This document shows, piece by piece, positions 30,131 through 39,248 of a DNA stretch of 64,000 nucleotides. This DNA is from Leucobacter sp. CX169. Lineage in GTDB: Bacteria; Actinomycetota; Actinomycetes; Actinomycetales; Microbacteriaceae. Each line of letters starts with the position of its first letter. The first letter of the stretch is position 1. Position numbers and translations under genes: made by a program. The notes under the pieces were generated by a model that saw nothing but the letters and a program-made list of their open reading frames with translations, was not told the origin of the DNA and ran no database searches. The stretch lies in NCBI RefSeq assembly GCF_017161405.1, contig NZ_CP071051.1, positions 2,542,001 through 2,606,000 of the forward strand. Reading direction: 5' to 3'.

Positions 30131-30641
30131 GCGGGAAGATCGGCCGGTGCGTGTGCACTGAGTCGTAGACGAACGTCTCGATCCTGGACACCCCGGGCAC
30201 CTCACGAATCTCGCGATTGATCAGCGAGAAGAGGGCCTGGGGTGTTTCTGCGTACACCTCGGCCAGGATACTGAAACTGCCTGAGCCCAGCACCACGTAG
30301 CGCACTCCGTCGTACTCGCTGAGCTGATCGGCGACCGCGTCGATGTTGCCAGAGACCTCGATCTGCAGGCTCGCGACCGACTGCAGCCCGACTGCGTACG
30401 GGTTCGTGATGCCGATGACCTTGACGACCCGGTTTTCTTCCAGTCGCTTCACCCGGGCGCGGGCGCCACCAGGTGTCAGCCCGACGGCGGCGGCGAGGTC
30501 GGCGTAGCTTGTCCGACCGTCGCGTTCGAGCACCGAGAGCAGCTGCTCATCGATGTCGTCGAGCGTGATGAAGGTCCGCTGGCCCACGGTCCAGCCAAGG
30601 TGGTTTGCTTCATCGTTGTTGCTCTTGCGGTTCTGCCCCAT
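30105..30641 (-). CDS. Lrp/AsnC family transcriptional regulator
   Basis: A 178-residue regulator. An N-terminal extension (1-26) precedes the AsnC winged helix-turn-helix (LDDIDEQLLSVLERDGRTSY, then YADLAAAVGLTPGGARARVK at about 47-66). The C-terminal RAM domain (about 90-170) carries the ligand-sensing beta strands (SVASLQIEVSGN, YVVLGSGSFSILAEVY). Such proteins sense amino acids or related metabolites and form octamers on spaced sites. It overlaps the deacetylase 3' end by 26 bases on the opposite strand and probably regulates that gene and the importer (inference from position). Confidence 0.9.
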   Translation of the reverse strand: MGQNRKSNNDEANHLGWTVGQRTFITLDDIDEQLLSVLERDGRTSYADLAAAVGLTPGGARARVKRLEENRVVKVIGITNPYAVGLQSVASLQIEVSGNIDAVADQLSEYDGVRYVVLGSGSFSILAEVYAETPQALFSLINREIREVPGVSRIETFVYDSVHTHRPIFPLTGATGPL

Positions 30642-30815
30642 GCACGCAGTATTGCAGGTGCGTGGGGCAGCGGCCTAGACGGACTGCAGGAGGTTGCGCA
30701 GCCCCAGAAGGGTTCTGCGCTGGTGTAGGCTCAGCGAAAATCGCTCAATCGGGCCCACAAATTGGATCCAATCGCACTGTAGACCGCGGAAAGATCCTCT
30801 GAGGAGACTGCCGCA

Positions 30816-31601
30816 GTGAACAGGCCACCATCACCTTTGCAGCACCTGCGGATTTTGGCGCTGGCCGCCGCCGCGCTCTGCCTTGCCGCCTGTAGCGCAA
30901 TCGACACGGCACGCGTTGTCGATTCTCCCGCCAGTAGGCCCGCATCGACCAGCGATCTTTTGGGGCGATGGCAAGCACTCAAGCCCGCAAATCAAGATGC
31001 ATTCGTCGAGTTCGCCGAGCACGGACTTTGGTTCGCTTCCGACGGCTGTAACAGGACCGACGGCCACTGGAAGGTCAGTGAGGACGGCAATTTTGAGACG
31101 GGAGGGGGCGGCGCCATGACGCAGGTAGGGTGCAACAACGTCGACATCCCTTGGTCCGTTCACAGCGCAACCTCTGCGATCCTCGAGGCAGATGGGAGCG
31201 TTGTTTTCTCAGACGACGCTGGCTCCGAAATGACACTTGTCCACACCAGTACTGACGCAGTATCGCTTGTTGGCAGATGGGCTGGTCCGGCGTCAAGCAC
31301 AGCGGTCACCCTGATTGATTTCAAGGCTGATGGGACCTGGGCCAGTACCTTCGGATGCAGCCAGTACATAGGCACCTGGAAAATTGAGTCGGGTCTGCTC
31401 TCAATCGGCCCTGAACCCGCCTCAGATCAGCCGATCTGTTTGGATGAAGCAGAAAGCACGGAAGATTTCCCTTTCAGCTACGACACGGACTTTCAAGTCG
31501 GCCTCGTAGATGCAAACATGTTTTCAGTGCGACAAAGCCCACTGTTAGACCCCGGCACTCCAACAATCACGTTTGTCCGGGCCGCGGAGTCATCTCAATA
31601 G
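30816..31601 (+). CDS. META-domain-like lipoprotein
   Basis: A 261-residue lipoprotein: basic N-terminus, hydrophobic stretch and lipobox CLAAC (Cys29). The mature part holds two similar modules, each starting GRW and containing G-W-F/S-x-F-G-C-type turns (WFASDGCNRTDGHWKVSEDG and WASTFGCSQYIGTWKIESG), which resemble META/HslJ folds. Function is unknown; HslJ-like proteins are envelope or stress linked. It is convergent with the Gfo/Idh gene (14-base gap), and its base composition is less GC-rich than that of its left neighbours. Confidence 0.75.
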   Translation: MNRPPSPLQHLRILALAAAALCLAACSAIDTARVVDSPASRPASTSDLLGRWQALKPANQDAFVEFAEHGLWFASDGCNRTDGHWKVSEDGNFETGGGGAMTQVGCNNVDIPWSVHSATSAILEADGSVVFSDDAGSEMTLVHTSTDAVSLVGRWAGPASSTAVTLIDFKADGTWASTFGCSQYIGTWKIESGLLSIGPEPASDQPICLDEAESTEDFPFSYDTDFQVGLVDANMFSVRQSPLLDPGTPTITFVRAAESSQ

Positions 31602-31615
31602 CCGGCCTAGCGACG

Positions 31616-32569
31616 CTATTTCTTCGCGAGCGCAGCAGCGATGATGCGGTGCGCTGGCAAGATGCTGCGGCGCTCCTCGTCCATGTCGACACGGCCCGCG
31701 ACGAGGTCCACAAAGTGGTCAAACTGGGCGGCGAGCGGCTCGGCGCCTGAGACTTCAGGCACCTCCATCTCGGTCATCTGTTTGAATCCCACCTTGTCGC
31801 CCGTGCTCTCGATGTTGGCGTGGCGGTACTTGGTCACACCGCGCAGTAGCAAGTCGATCTCAATCATCGAGTCGAGCGACTGAATGGTCATCTTGCGCAC
31901 CTTGCGCTGGCCAATGCGGCTGGCTGAGGCAGAAGCGATACCACCGCCCGGGAAGCGAAGCGTCATGTCGATGACGTCTTCCGCGCCGGGCATCGATTCC
32001 GGGTGAAAGAACCCCAGCTCCGCGCTCACAGCGTCGGGCAAAGCTGCGCCAAACACGTTGGAGATGAGGTCCGCATCGTGCACCAACATGTCCCACGCAA
32101 CGCCGGTCTTGATCCGAGCCCAGTATGGAGAGTGCCGCTCGGCACGCACGTACACCGGCTCGTCGATCATCGACTTCGCGGCAAGCACACCAGCGTTGAA
32201 GCGTTCGAGAAATCCGCACTGCACCGGAACGCCCCGTTTCTCGGCGATGGCCAGGATCTCTTCGGTCTGCTCAAGCGATGGGCAAATCGGCTTCTCAATG
32301 AGCACCGGCACCCCCGCGTCGAGAATCTCTCGCGCAATGTCGTAGTGGTACTCAGTCGACGCCGCGACGACGACCGCGTCAGCCTTCTTGAGCGCCTCCG
32401 CTGCACCGGCAAACCACTCGCCGCCAAACTGCTCGGTTGCCGCGCGGCCATTCGCCTCGAATGGATCAACAATTCCGACGAGGTTGGCTCGCGAAGATGC
32501 TGCAATGATGCGGGCGTGGTTGCGCCCCATGGCACCGGCTCCGAAGAGTACAACGTTCGGGTTAGCCAT
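31616..32569 (-). CDS. Gfo/Idh/MocA family oxidoreductase (GnnA/WlbA-like candidate)
   Basis: A 317-residue NAD(P)-dependent sugar dehydrogenase. The Rossmann motif is GAGAMG (10-15), the acidic end of the nucleotide strand is VDPFEAN, the conserved EKP is at 92-94, and the C-terminal Gfo/Idh sheet contains DLISNVFGAALPDAV. Gfo/Idh enzymes oxidise hydroxyls on nucleotide sugars. With the DegT aminotransferase at 43389-44498 it could introduce a 3-amino group, as GnnA/GnnB or WlbA/WlbE do (inference). GGAGGAGA precedes the ATG. It is divergent from the LpxD-like gene, 154 bases away. Confidence 0.88.
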   Translation of the reverse strand: MANPNVVLFGAGAMGRNHARIIAASSRANLVGIVDPFEANGRAATEQFGGEWFAGAAEALKKADAVVVAASTEYHYDIAREILDAGVPVLIEKPICPSLEQTEEILAIAEKRGVPVQCGFLERFNAGVLAAKSMIDEPVYVRAERHSPYWARIKTGVAWDMLVHDADLISNVFGAALPDAVSAELGFFHPESMPGAEDVIDMTLRFPGGGIASASASRIGQRKVRKMTIQSLDSMIEIDLLLRGVTKYRHANIESTGDKVGFKQMTEMEVPEVSGAEPLAAQFDHFVDLVAGRVDMDEERRSILPAHRIIAAALAKK

Positions 32570-32723
32570 GATTCTCCTCCGTGGGGCGTGGTGCACCGAC
32601 AAGATTTCCTGTAGCGCAATCGTCACAAGCTTAGAACGTCGCGACGGGGCGGGTCCTCCTCGACAATCATTCGGAGGTCAAATGTCTCCCCGACAGTGAA
32701 CCTCAGCCCGTTACAGTGAGGAC

Positions 32724-33626
32724 ATGACAGATTTAAGCGCGAAGTCTCTCGCAACTCATTTCGGGGCAAGCCTTATCGGCCCAGACCTAGAGATCACAAT
32801 CCCGGCGCCGCTCCTGGACGCTCACGAAAGCGCACTTACTTTTGTCGGCGATACCGAGAGGTTCGCGGAGCCGTTGCTGAATGCGTTGAACATCGGCGCG
32901 ATCGTATTTGCGCCGTTGGGCACGCAGCTTCCGAGCAACGCGACGGGCGCGTTGATTTTGGTGGATAACCCTCGCGCATCGTTTGGGCTAGCCGTCGCGA
33001 ACCATTTTGCGCCTCAGCCTGATGCCGGCATTTCCGATACTGCCCGCGTGCACTCGACCGCGTCAGTCCACGAGACTGCGTCCATTGGCGAGTACACCGT
33101 GATCCGTGCCGGCGCCGTCGTCGAGGCGCATGCCGAGATTCGGGATCACGTGGTGATTGGTCGCAATGTCGTGGTTGGGGCCCACTCGCTCATCAAGAGT
33201 CAGGCTGTTGTCGGCGAAGAGGGCTTCGGCATCGAGAAGGATGCCGATGGAAACAATTTTCACGTGCCGCACATCGGGTCAGTCCGCCTCGGGACCTACA
33301 CAGAGGTGGGAAACTTCACGACGGTGTGCTCAGGAACTCTCGCCCCCACAGTCGTCGGCGATTACACAAAAATTGACGACCATGTACATATCGCCCACAA
33401 CTGTCAAATCGGCAAGAACGTCATCATTACTGCGTGTGCAGAGATATCGGGCAGCGTGACTATCGAGGACGAAGTGTGGATCGGACCGAACGCTTCAGTG
33501 ATTCAGGGACTCACCCTGGGCAAAGATTCCTTGCTCGGGATCGGCGCCGTTGCGCTGAAATCTATTCCCGAGAACGAGGTTCGTGTCGGAAATCCCGCGA
33601 AGCGTCTCGGGGACAACAAAAAGTAA
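32724..33626 (+). CDS. LpxD-like N-acyltransferase (left-handed beta-helix)
   Basis: A 300-residue hexapeptide-repeat acyltransferase with the full LpxD layout: an N-terminal uridine-binding-type domain (1-100, with HESALTFV and LILVDNPRASFGLAVANHF) and a left-handed beta helix (105-290). The segment GEEGFGIEKDADGN, then VPHIGSVRLGTYTEVGNFTT, and HIAHNCQIGKNVI align well with proteobacterial LpxD, including the catalytic His (His225 in IAHN). LpxD N-acylates UDP-3-O-acyl-glucosamine in lipid A synthesis, which Gram-positives lack. Here it presumably N-acylates an amino sugar nucleotide for surface glycan. The donor chain length cannot be told. Confidence 0.88.
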   Translation: MTDLSAKSLATHFGASLIGPDLEITIPAPLLDAHESALTFVGDTERFAEPLLNALNIGAIVFAPLGTQLPSNATGALILVDNPRASFGLAVANHFAPQPDAGISDTARVHSTASVHETASIGEYTVIRAGAVVEAHAEIRDHVVIGRNVVVGAHSLIKSQAVVGEEGFGIEKDADGNNFHVPHIGSVRLGTYTEVGNFTTVCSGTLAPTVVGDYTKIDDHVHIAHNCQIGKNVIITACAEISGSVTIEDEVWIGPNASVIQGLTLGKDSLLGIGAVALKSIPENEVRVGNPAKRLGDNKK

Positions 33627-33639
33627 CGAACGAACGCTT

Positions 33640-34308
33640 CTAGTAGTTCTCCGCGGGGACCTTCTCGAACCACCAGAAGGGGTGCGTGAGCACCTGCATG
33701 AGCGGCTCTTTCCCTACCCACATGCCGAAGTGACCCTCACGCCAACGGCCGCTTGAATCGCTCAAGTACTTCATGTTCGGCATCATGAACCGCTCTTCAT
33801 AGGCGTGATAGTCGACAGAGTCTGACCATCGATCCTTGAGCGCATTTGCAAAGTCCATACCACCCATGCGGGCTGGCTCGTGTGAGCTGAATCCGCCCAA
33901 TGGCCGACCCACCGCGGCTTCAAAAACGGCCCGTTGCCGCTCCGCCCACTCAAAGTTGTCTCCCCCGAGCCAATCACTCAGCCCGCCCTCGAGATGCAGC
34001 TGCACCTCGTGTCCAAGCGCTTCAATCTCTTGGACAATGCGCAATGACGGAAGGCTCATCAGGTTGTAGCCGCGCGCGTGCACCCGCAAGAAGAACGTCG
34101 AAGTGCATCCGGCCGCAGCATCAACCTCAGCGACCCGCATCGCCTGTTCAATGGTGTTGTCGATGTCGTGCCGAAGGATCATGTGCAGCCCCTGCGGAGA
34201 CTCCAGGTATTCCTGAAAACTCGTGACCAGGTATCCGGCCTCTTTATACGCGGTCAACGTTTCGGAGTAGGACCTCAGTGAGTAGTCATGCTGCTCAGGC
34301 GTAATCAT
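33640..34308 (-). CDS. Polysaccharide-deacetylase-like protein
   Basis: A 222-residue protein with NodB-like deacetylase features: RHDID at about 46-50 (metal-binding Asp pair after the strand), TSTFFLRVHARGYNLMS, HEVQLHLEGGLSDW and a terminal LTHPFWWFEK that resembles the LTHPxW motif of this superfamily. Such proteins deacetylate N-acetyl sugars or related amides. The ATG at 34308 with GGAAGAG upstream is chosen over the longer open frame. It is convergent with the LpxD-like gene, 13 bases away, and is followed on the other strand by the glycosyltransferase array. Confidence 0.7.
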   Translation of the reverse strand: MITPEQHDYSLRSYSETLTAYKEAGYLVTSFQEYLESPQGLHMILRHDIDNTIEQAMRVAEVDAAAGCTSTFFLRVHARGYNLMSLPSLRIVQEIEALGHEVQLHLEGGLSDWLGGDNFEWAERQRAVFEAAVGRPLGGFSSHEPARMGGMDFANALKDRWSDSVDYHAYEERFMMPNMKYLSDSSGRWREGHFGMWVGKEPLMQVLTHPFWWFEKVPAENY

Positions 34309-34471
34309 TCTGGCTCTTCCCCTCAAGCATTCAAGCTGCTCACGCAAAATACGATGTTGCCCCATAGTAGACGGAGACCAAGCCCGCCCAAGTACCTTCG
34401 CAGGAGGCCGGCGCCGACTGTCGGTAGACTTTGCGCATGGAGCTTAGGAGCCGAGCGGACACCGTCACACC

Positions 34472-35689
34472 GTGAATCGTAATGAACTCCCTGCATGGGT
34501 GAATGCCGCGATCGATCGGATCGCCGATTCACCCATGAGCCTGCTGGGCAGGCTCGTCGCGAAACGGCTCGGAAGTCCTGCTCCGTTCGGGAGCATCCCC
34601 GCGACGGTATTCGAGCAGAAACCCCTTCGCGTCCTGATTGCCCCGGTGAACTTCTCTGGCCAAGGCACGGCATGGTCGAGGTCACTCGAGCAAGTAGACC
34701 CTGAAATTTCCGCACGGAACATGGCTATTGAGGTGCCCGGAGGTTTCTCGTTTCAGGCCGACCTTCTCGTCCCGGTGGGGACGTACCACAACGACTCCGA
34801 CTGGCAGCAACGTCAACTGGAAGCCGCCTCTCAAGCGACGCACGTACTCATTGAGGCAGAAGAGCCGCCATTTGGCCGTCTCTTCGGCCGGTCGGTAACC
34901 GCACAGGCAACCGCGCTCCTCGAACGAGGTGTGGACGTGGCATATCTCGCTCACGGCACCGACGCCCGGCTGCCTTCGCGCCACATCGCCGGCAACCCGC
35001 TGTCCTACTATGACGATCCTGCCGTGTACCGGCCACGCGCCGAGCAGCTGGCCGCACGGAACATCGCGTTGGTCGAGGACAGCTGCCGGCCAGCGTTCGT
35101 CTCCACCCCAGATCTGCTCGTCGATCTGCCCCAGGCACGCTGGTGCCCTGTCGCGGTCGACACGGCACGCTGGGCCGTCCCCCTCCGCGCGCCCAGAACG
35201 GCGGGGACCCCGCTTCGCGTTGTGCACGCGCCGTCCGTCGCGGGCTACAAGGGCACGCCGCTTATTCTGCCGACGCTGGAGAAGCTTGCCGCCGAGGGCG
35301 TCATCGAGTTCAGTCTTGTGCAAGGCGTTCCCTCTGCCGCAATGCCGACCCGTTTTGCCAAAGCCGACGTCATGCTCGACCAGTTCCGTGCCGGATCATA
35401 CGGCGTTGCCGCGTGTGAGGCGATGGCCGCCGGGTGCGTCGCAGTTGGGCAGGTGTCTGAGCAGGTGCGAAGCCACGTGCGCGCCGAGACAGGACTCGAA
35501 CTTCCGATCGTGGAAGCCAGCCCCGACACGCTTGAACACGTGCTGCGCGAGCTCGCAGCTCGTCCAGACCTTCGCCCCGCCTCAGAGCAGAGCACCACGT
35601 TCGTTCGCGAAGTTCACGACGGCCGACTCGCCGCTCGTGTGCTCCGCGACAGCTGGATCCGTCCGGCGACCCCCGAAAGGAACCAGTAG
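34472..35689 (+). CDS. Glycosyltransferase-like protein, paralogue 1 of 3
   Basis: A 405-residue GT-B-like protein starting at GTG. An N-terminal helical stretch (1-45) precedes APVNFSGQGTAWSRSLE. A middle motif AYLAHGTDARLPSRH resembles the nucleotide-sugar-binding face, and VHAPSVAGYKGTPL plus DQFRAGSYGVAACEAMAAG match the C-terminal GT4 signature (an E-rich loop before the donor). It is immediately followed by a second paralogue at 35690 (stop and start directly adjacent), and a third lies at 38028. I infer that they transfer different but related sugars; no donor can be assigned. Confidence 0.75.
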   Translation: MNRNELPAWVNAAIDRIADSPMSLLGRLVAKRLGSPAPFGSIPATVFEQKPLRVLIAPVNFSGQGTAWSRSLEQVDPEISARNMAIEVPGGFSFQADLLVPVGTYHNDSDWQQRQLEAASQATHVLIEAEEPPFGRLFGRSVTAQATALLERGVDVAYLAHGTDARLPSRHIAGNPLSYYDDPAVYRPRAEQLAARNIALVEDSCRPAFVSTPDLLVDLPQARWCPVAVDTARWAVPLRAPRTAGTPLRVVHAPSVAGYKGTPLILPTLEKLAAEGVIEFSLVQGVPSAAMPTRFAKADVMLDQFRAGSYGVAACEAMAAGCVAVGQVSEQVRSHVRAETGLELPIVEASPDTLEHVLRELAARPDLRPASEQSTTFVREVHDGRLAARVLRDSWIRPATPERNQ

Positions 35690-36862
35690 ATGCACCCGGC
35701 GATTGAGCGCTTGTGGAACGCTGTGCCGAAGTTCGCACAGGACGCGATTGCCTCGGGCGTCGACCGGGCACGAGGAGTCACCCCGCCCCCGCCCCCGATT
35801 CCCGATCCGGAAAAGCCGATTCGCCTGTTGATCGGACCCGCAAACTACGCCGGCCAGGGATACCAGTGGGCACGCGCAGCCGAGGCGAGCGGGATCGTCT
35901 CAGCAAAGAACTTTGTGCACAAGGCGAATAACCCTCTGCAGTACCCAACTGACTACACAATGTCCTGGCGGACCGCCGAGCACTCGCGCGCCTGGCAACG
36001 GGCCATGTTCGAGGCGCTGTCCAACAACTACACGCATGTGCTCATCGAAGCGTGCTTCCCCATCCTCGGCGGGCTCTACGGCGGCGACATGCGCAAGCAG
36101 ATCGCGCTGCTGCGTCAGGCCGGCCTCAAGATTGGCTTCGTCGGTCACGGCACAGACGTCCGCCTTCCGTCACGCCACGCCGCGAATAACGAGTGGTCCT
36201 ACTTTCAAGATGACTCCTGGATTCAGCCGGCCCTGGTTGAGGCAGTGGTGAACAAGAATCTCGAGCTGATCGCAGAGATGAACGCGCCGACATTCGTCTC
36301 TACCGCAGGCCTGTTGCTCGATCTTCCCGAAGCGCACTTCCTGGGGGTCATCATTGACCCGGCCAAGTGGGCGAACTCGGAACCGCTGCTCGTGCGCGAT
36401 CGCATCCGGGTGGTACACGCGCCGACCAATCCGATTCCCAAGGGCACCACCCTCATCGAGCCGATTGCCCGGCGCCTGCATGAAGAGGGACTCATCGATT
36501 ACATCGAGCTCCGGGGCATCCCCAATGACCAGATGCCCGCGGTGTTCGCTGGTGCCGACGTCATCCTGGACCAGTTCCGAGGCGGCGACTACGGCGTTGC
36601 CGCCTGCGAGACGATGGCGTCAGGACGCCTCGTCCTGGCGCAGGTGAGCGAGCAGGTGCGTGACGAGGTGGCCTCGCACGCCAAGATGCACCTTCCCATT
36701 CCGGAAACGACGGCCGGCAACCTCGAGGCCAGGCTTCGCGACATCGTCGCCCGTCGCGACTACTACCGACAGATCGCCGCGCAGGGCCCCGAGTTTGTCA
36801 ATCGCTTGCACAACGGCGACTTTTCTCGCGCAGTGATCATGCAGCACTTCCTCGAGGCCTAG
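35690..36862 (+). CDS. Glycosyltransferase-like protein, paralogue 2 of 3
   Basis: A 390-residue paralogue of the protein at 34472. It repeats the landmarks GPANYAGQGYQWARAAE, GFVGHGTDVRLPSRH, VHAPTNPIPKGTT and DQFRGGDYGVAACETMASG. An extra Pro-rich linker (VTPPPPPIPDPEK) follows the N-terminal helix. The GT-B layout is retained, with the conserved E in AACETM. It begins with ATG right after the previous stop and is followed after 2 bases by the GT4 gene, so the array is one translation-linked operon. Confidence 0.75.
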   Translation: MHPAIERLWNAVPKFAQDAIASGVDRARGVTPPPPPIPDPEKPIRLLIGPANYAGQGYQWARAAEASGIVSAKNFVHKANNPLQYPTDYTMSWRTAEHSRAWQRAMFEALSNNYTHVLIEACFPILGGLYGGDMRKQIALLRQAGLKIGFVGHGTDVRLPSRHAANNEWSYFQDDSWIQPALVEAVVNKNLELIAEMNAPTFVSTAGLLLDLPEAHFLGVIIDPAKWANSEPLLVRDRIRVVHAPTNPIPKGTTLIEPIARRLHEEGLIDYIELRGIPNDQMPAVFAGADVILDQFRGGDYGVAACETMASGRLVLAQVSEQVRDEVASHAKMHLPIPETTAGNLEARLRDIVARRDYYRQIAAQGPEFVNRLHNGDFSRAVIMQHFLEA

Positions 36863-36864
36863 TC

Positions 36865-38031
36865 GTGCGCGTCGTCATCGCGTCTCGCATCTATCGGCCA
36901 GAGCCCTCTGCAGCCTCGCTTTTCTTGGGGAGTGTGGCCGACGCGATGCTCGCAGACGGCCACGAGGTCGAGGTATTGACAGCGAGGCCATTGCCGGGTC
37001 TTGGCGACGGCTCTCACGGTGAGCGCGTTCGAACCTTTCCAGTTCTGCGCGACAAGAGCGGCTACGTTCGCGGCTACGTCCAGTACATGAGCTTTGATCT
37101 TCCGCTCGCGTTTCGTTTGCTCTTCACCAGGCGCCCCGCTGCGGTCTTTGTCGAGCCTCCCCCCACCACTGGGGCCGTCGTACGCGTTATCTGTGCGCTG
37201 AGGCGCATTCCGTATGTCTACGACGCGGCCGACATTTGGTCCGACGCCGCAGGCCACGCGACGAGTTCAGGGGTCGTGGTGCGCATACTGCGCACGATCG
37301 AGCGATTTGCAATGCGCGGGGCGACCGAGATGGTCACCATTTCACAGGGAGTGATCGATCGGACGCGAGAGCTCGGCGTCCATAGCCCCATGACGGTGAC
37401 TGGTTTCGGCGCCGACACCTCAGTCTTTACCTACTCCGACGATGTGGTCGAGCGGACCTTCATCTACGCGGGTACCTACACCGGCCTGCACGGTGCCGAG
37501 ATCCTGATCGAAGCGTTCGCTCAGTTCACAGCGACGCACCCCGGCCATCGCCTTCGATTCATCGGAAACGGCACGGGTCAGGAATCGATGCGCGCACGTG
37601 CGACAGAGCTTGGAATCGATGGCGCCGTGGAGTTTGCAGCATCCGTCGACGCGGCAGATCTGCGTCCCCAGCTCGCCAGATCGCTCGCGAGCCTCGCCAC
37701 CCTGCACCCCGACGGCGGCTACGAGTACGCCTTCACGTCAAAAATATACTCATCTCTTGCGACTGGCTGCCCCGTGATCTTCGCGGGCCCAGGTCCCACC
37801 AACCTGTTTATCTCAGAGGCCCCGCGTCACGTGCCCGTCGGCGTCGCGGTTCAGTACGATGCGAGCGCTATCGCTCAGGCAATGCGAGACGTCGCCGATC
37901 GCCCACTCCAGCCCGCACAGCGCCGTAGCATTGCCGAGTGGACCGCGGCCACTCATTCCATGAACGCTGTCGCCCGCAGGGTGACGCAGGTAATTGCTGG
38001 AGTTGTTCGAAAGCAAAGGGACGCGACGTGA
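36865..38031 (+). CDS. GT4 family glycosyltransferase
   Basis: A 388-residue GT-B transferase, clearly different from its neighbours: N-terminal domain starting MRVVIASRIYRPEPSAASLF, with VYDAADIWSDAAGHA in the first half and VERTFIYAGTYTGLHGAEIL, LRFIGNGTGQESM and YAFTSKIYSSLATGCPVIF in the nucleotide-binding C-terminal half. It probably uses a UDP- or GDP-sugar. The GTG start lies 2 bases after the previous gene, and its stop overlaps the next start by 4 bases (GTGA at 38028-38031). Confidence 0.88.
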   Translation: MRVVIASRIYRPEPSAASLFLGSVADAMLADGHEVEVLTARPLPGLGDGSHGERVRTFPVLRDKSGYVRGYVQYMSFDLPLAFRLLFTRRPAAVFVEPPPTTGAVVRVICALRRIPYVYDAADIWSDAAGHATSSGVVVRILRTIERFAMRGATEMVTISQGVIDRTRELGVHSPMTVTGFGADTSVFTYSDDVVERTFIYAGTYTGLHGAEILIEAFAQFTATHPGHRLRFIGNGTGQESMRARATELGIDGAVEFAASVDAADLRPQLARSLASLATLHPDGGYEYAFTSKIYSSLATGCPVIFAGPGPTNLFISEAPRHVPVGVAVQYDASAIAQAMRDVADRPLQPAQRRSIAEWTAATHSMNAVARRVTQVIAGVVRKQRDAT

Positions 38032-39248
38032 GCCAGCTCTTCACCAGGCTCGCCGATTGGGCGATGAAGCACCGCTCACAGATGCCGTCCTGGATGGGCC
38101 GCGCAATGGAGTCGGCAGCGCGAAACCCTGACGGGATGATCGGGCGACTCAGCTCGAAGTTGCTCGGCGGCGGCGGGGTGGCTCCGGTGACAGAGGTTCC
38201 GACGGCCCCGATCCGGGCCTACATCGCTCCTACTAACTACTCTGGCCAGGGCTTCGCCTGGGCTCGCGCGCTTGAACGCACGGACGAGTCGATCGGCGCC
38301 CGAAACGCGGCGGTTGAGCTCCCCGGCGGCTTCGCTTTCCCCGCCGACACACTCGTTCCCATCGCCGCGGTCAACGGCTCGGCCGAGTGGGCCGCCGCCG
38401 AGTGGGAGGCCGCGCGTCAGTTCACCCACGTTCTGGTCGAAGCCGAACGCTCGATGTTCGGCAAGCAGTTTGGCCGGGACCTCGAACACGAAGTGGCGGC
38501 CCTGCAGCTCGCAGGCGCCTCGGTCGCCTTCATCTGCCATGGGACGGACATTCGCGACCCGGACCGCCATGCTGAACTGACACCGTGGTCGATGTACCCG
38601 GAGGATCCACGCACCGACACCCTGCGCGCCGATGCCCGGAAGAACCTCGCGCTCCTGCGCCGGCAAGGCCTCCCCGTCTTCATCTCGACTCCGGATCTGA
38701 TCACCGACGTGCCTGAGGCATTCTGGTGCCCGGTGGTGCTCGACACGACCCGATTCGCCACCTCAGCACCGGTCTTCGCTGAGGGTCCGGTGCGAGTCGT
38801 GCACGTCTCGAGCAACCCCCTGGTGAAAGGCAGCCACTACATCGAGCCTGCGCTCGCCCCGCTCATTGCGAGCGGGGACGTTGCCTACAGTCTCATCACG
38901 GGCACCCCTGCTTCAGAGATGCCGACGGTGTTTGCGCAGTCAGACATCGTCGTCGACCAGTTCCGAGCGGGCTCATACGGCGTTGCTGCATGCGAGGCAA
39001 TGGCAGCTGGCCGCGTCGTTGTCGGGCATGTGCTCCCGTCGGTTCGCTCATATATTGAGCGCGAGACGGGGCTCGCCTTGCCAATCGTCGAGGCAACCCC
39101 CGACACGCTTCGCCAGGTTGTCGCTGAGCTTGTGCAGGATCAGCCTCGCGTTCGGGCGCTCGCTGCAGCCGGCGTCGAATACGTGTCAACAGTCCACACT
39201 GGGCAACGCAGCGCGCAGTCTCTGCTCAAAAATTGGATCCGCCGCTAG
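38028..39248 (+). CDS. Glycosyltransferase-like protein, paralogue 3 of 3
   Basis: A 406-residue third paralogue, sharing APTNYSGQGFAWARALE, AFICHGTDIRDPDRH, VHVSSNPLVKGSHY and DQFRAGSYGVAACEAMAAG with the proteins at 34472 and 35690. The GTG at 38028 overlaps the GT4 stop and is preceded by AAAGGGA. The open frame runs 30 codons further upstream inside the GT4 gene, but that is not needed. It ends 3' to 3' with the acyltransferase gene (4-base overlap). Confidence 0.75.
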   Translation: MSQLFTRLADWAMKHRSQMPSWMGRAMESAARNPDGMIGRLSSKLLGGGGVAPVTEVPTAPIRAYIAPTNYSGQGFAWARALERTDESIGARNAAVELPGGFAFPADTLVPIAAVNGSAEWAAAEWEAARQFTHVLVEAERSMFGKQFGRDLEHEVAALQLAGASVAFICHGTDIRDPDRHAELTPWSMYPEDPRTDTLRADARKNLALLRRQGLPVFISTPDLITDVPEAFWCPVVLDTTRFATSAPVFAEGPVRVVHVSSNPLVKGSHYIEPALAPLIASGDVAYSLITGTPASEMPTVFAQSDIVVDQFRAGSYGVAACEAMAAGRVVVGHVLPSVRSYIERETGLALPIVEATPDTLRQVVAELVQDQPRVRALAAAGVEYVSTVHTGQRSAQSLLKNWIRR

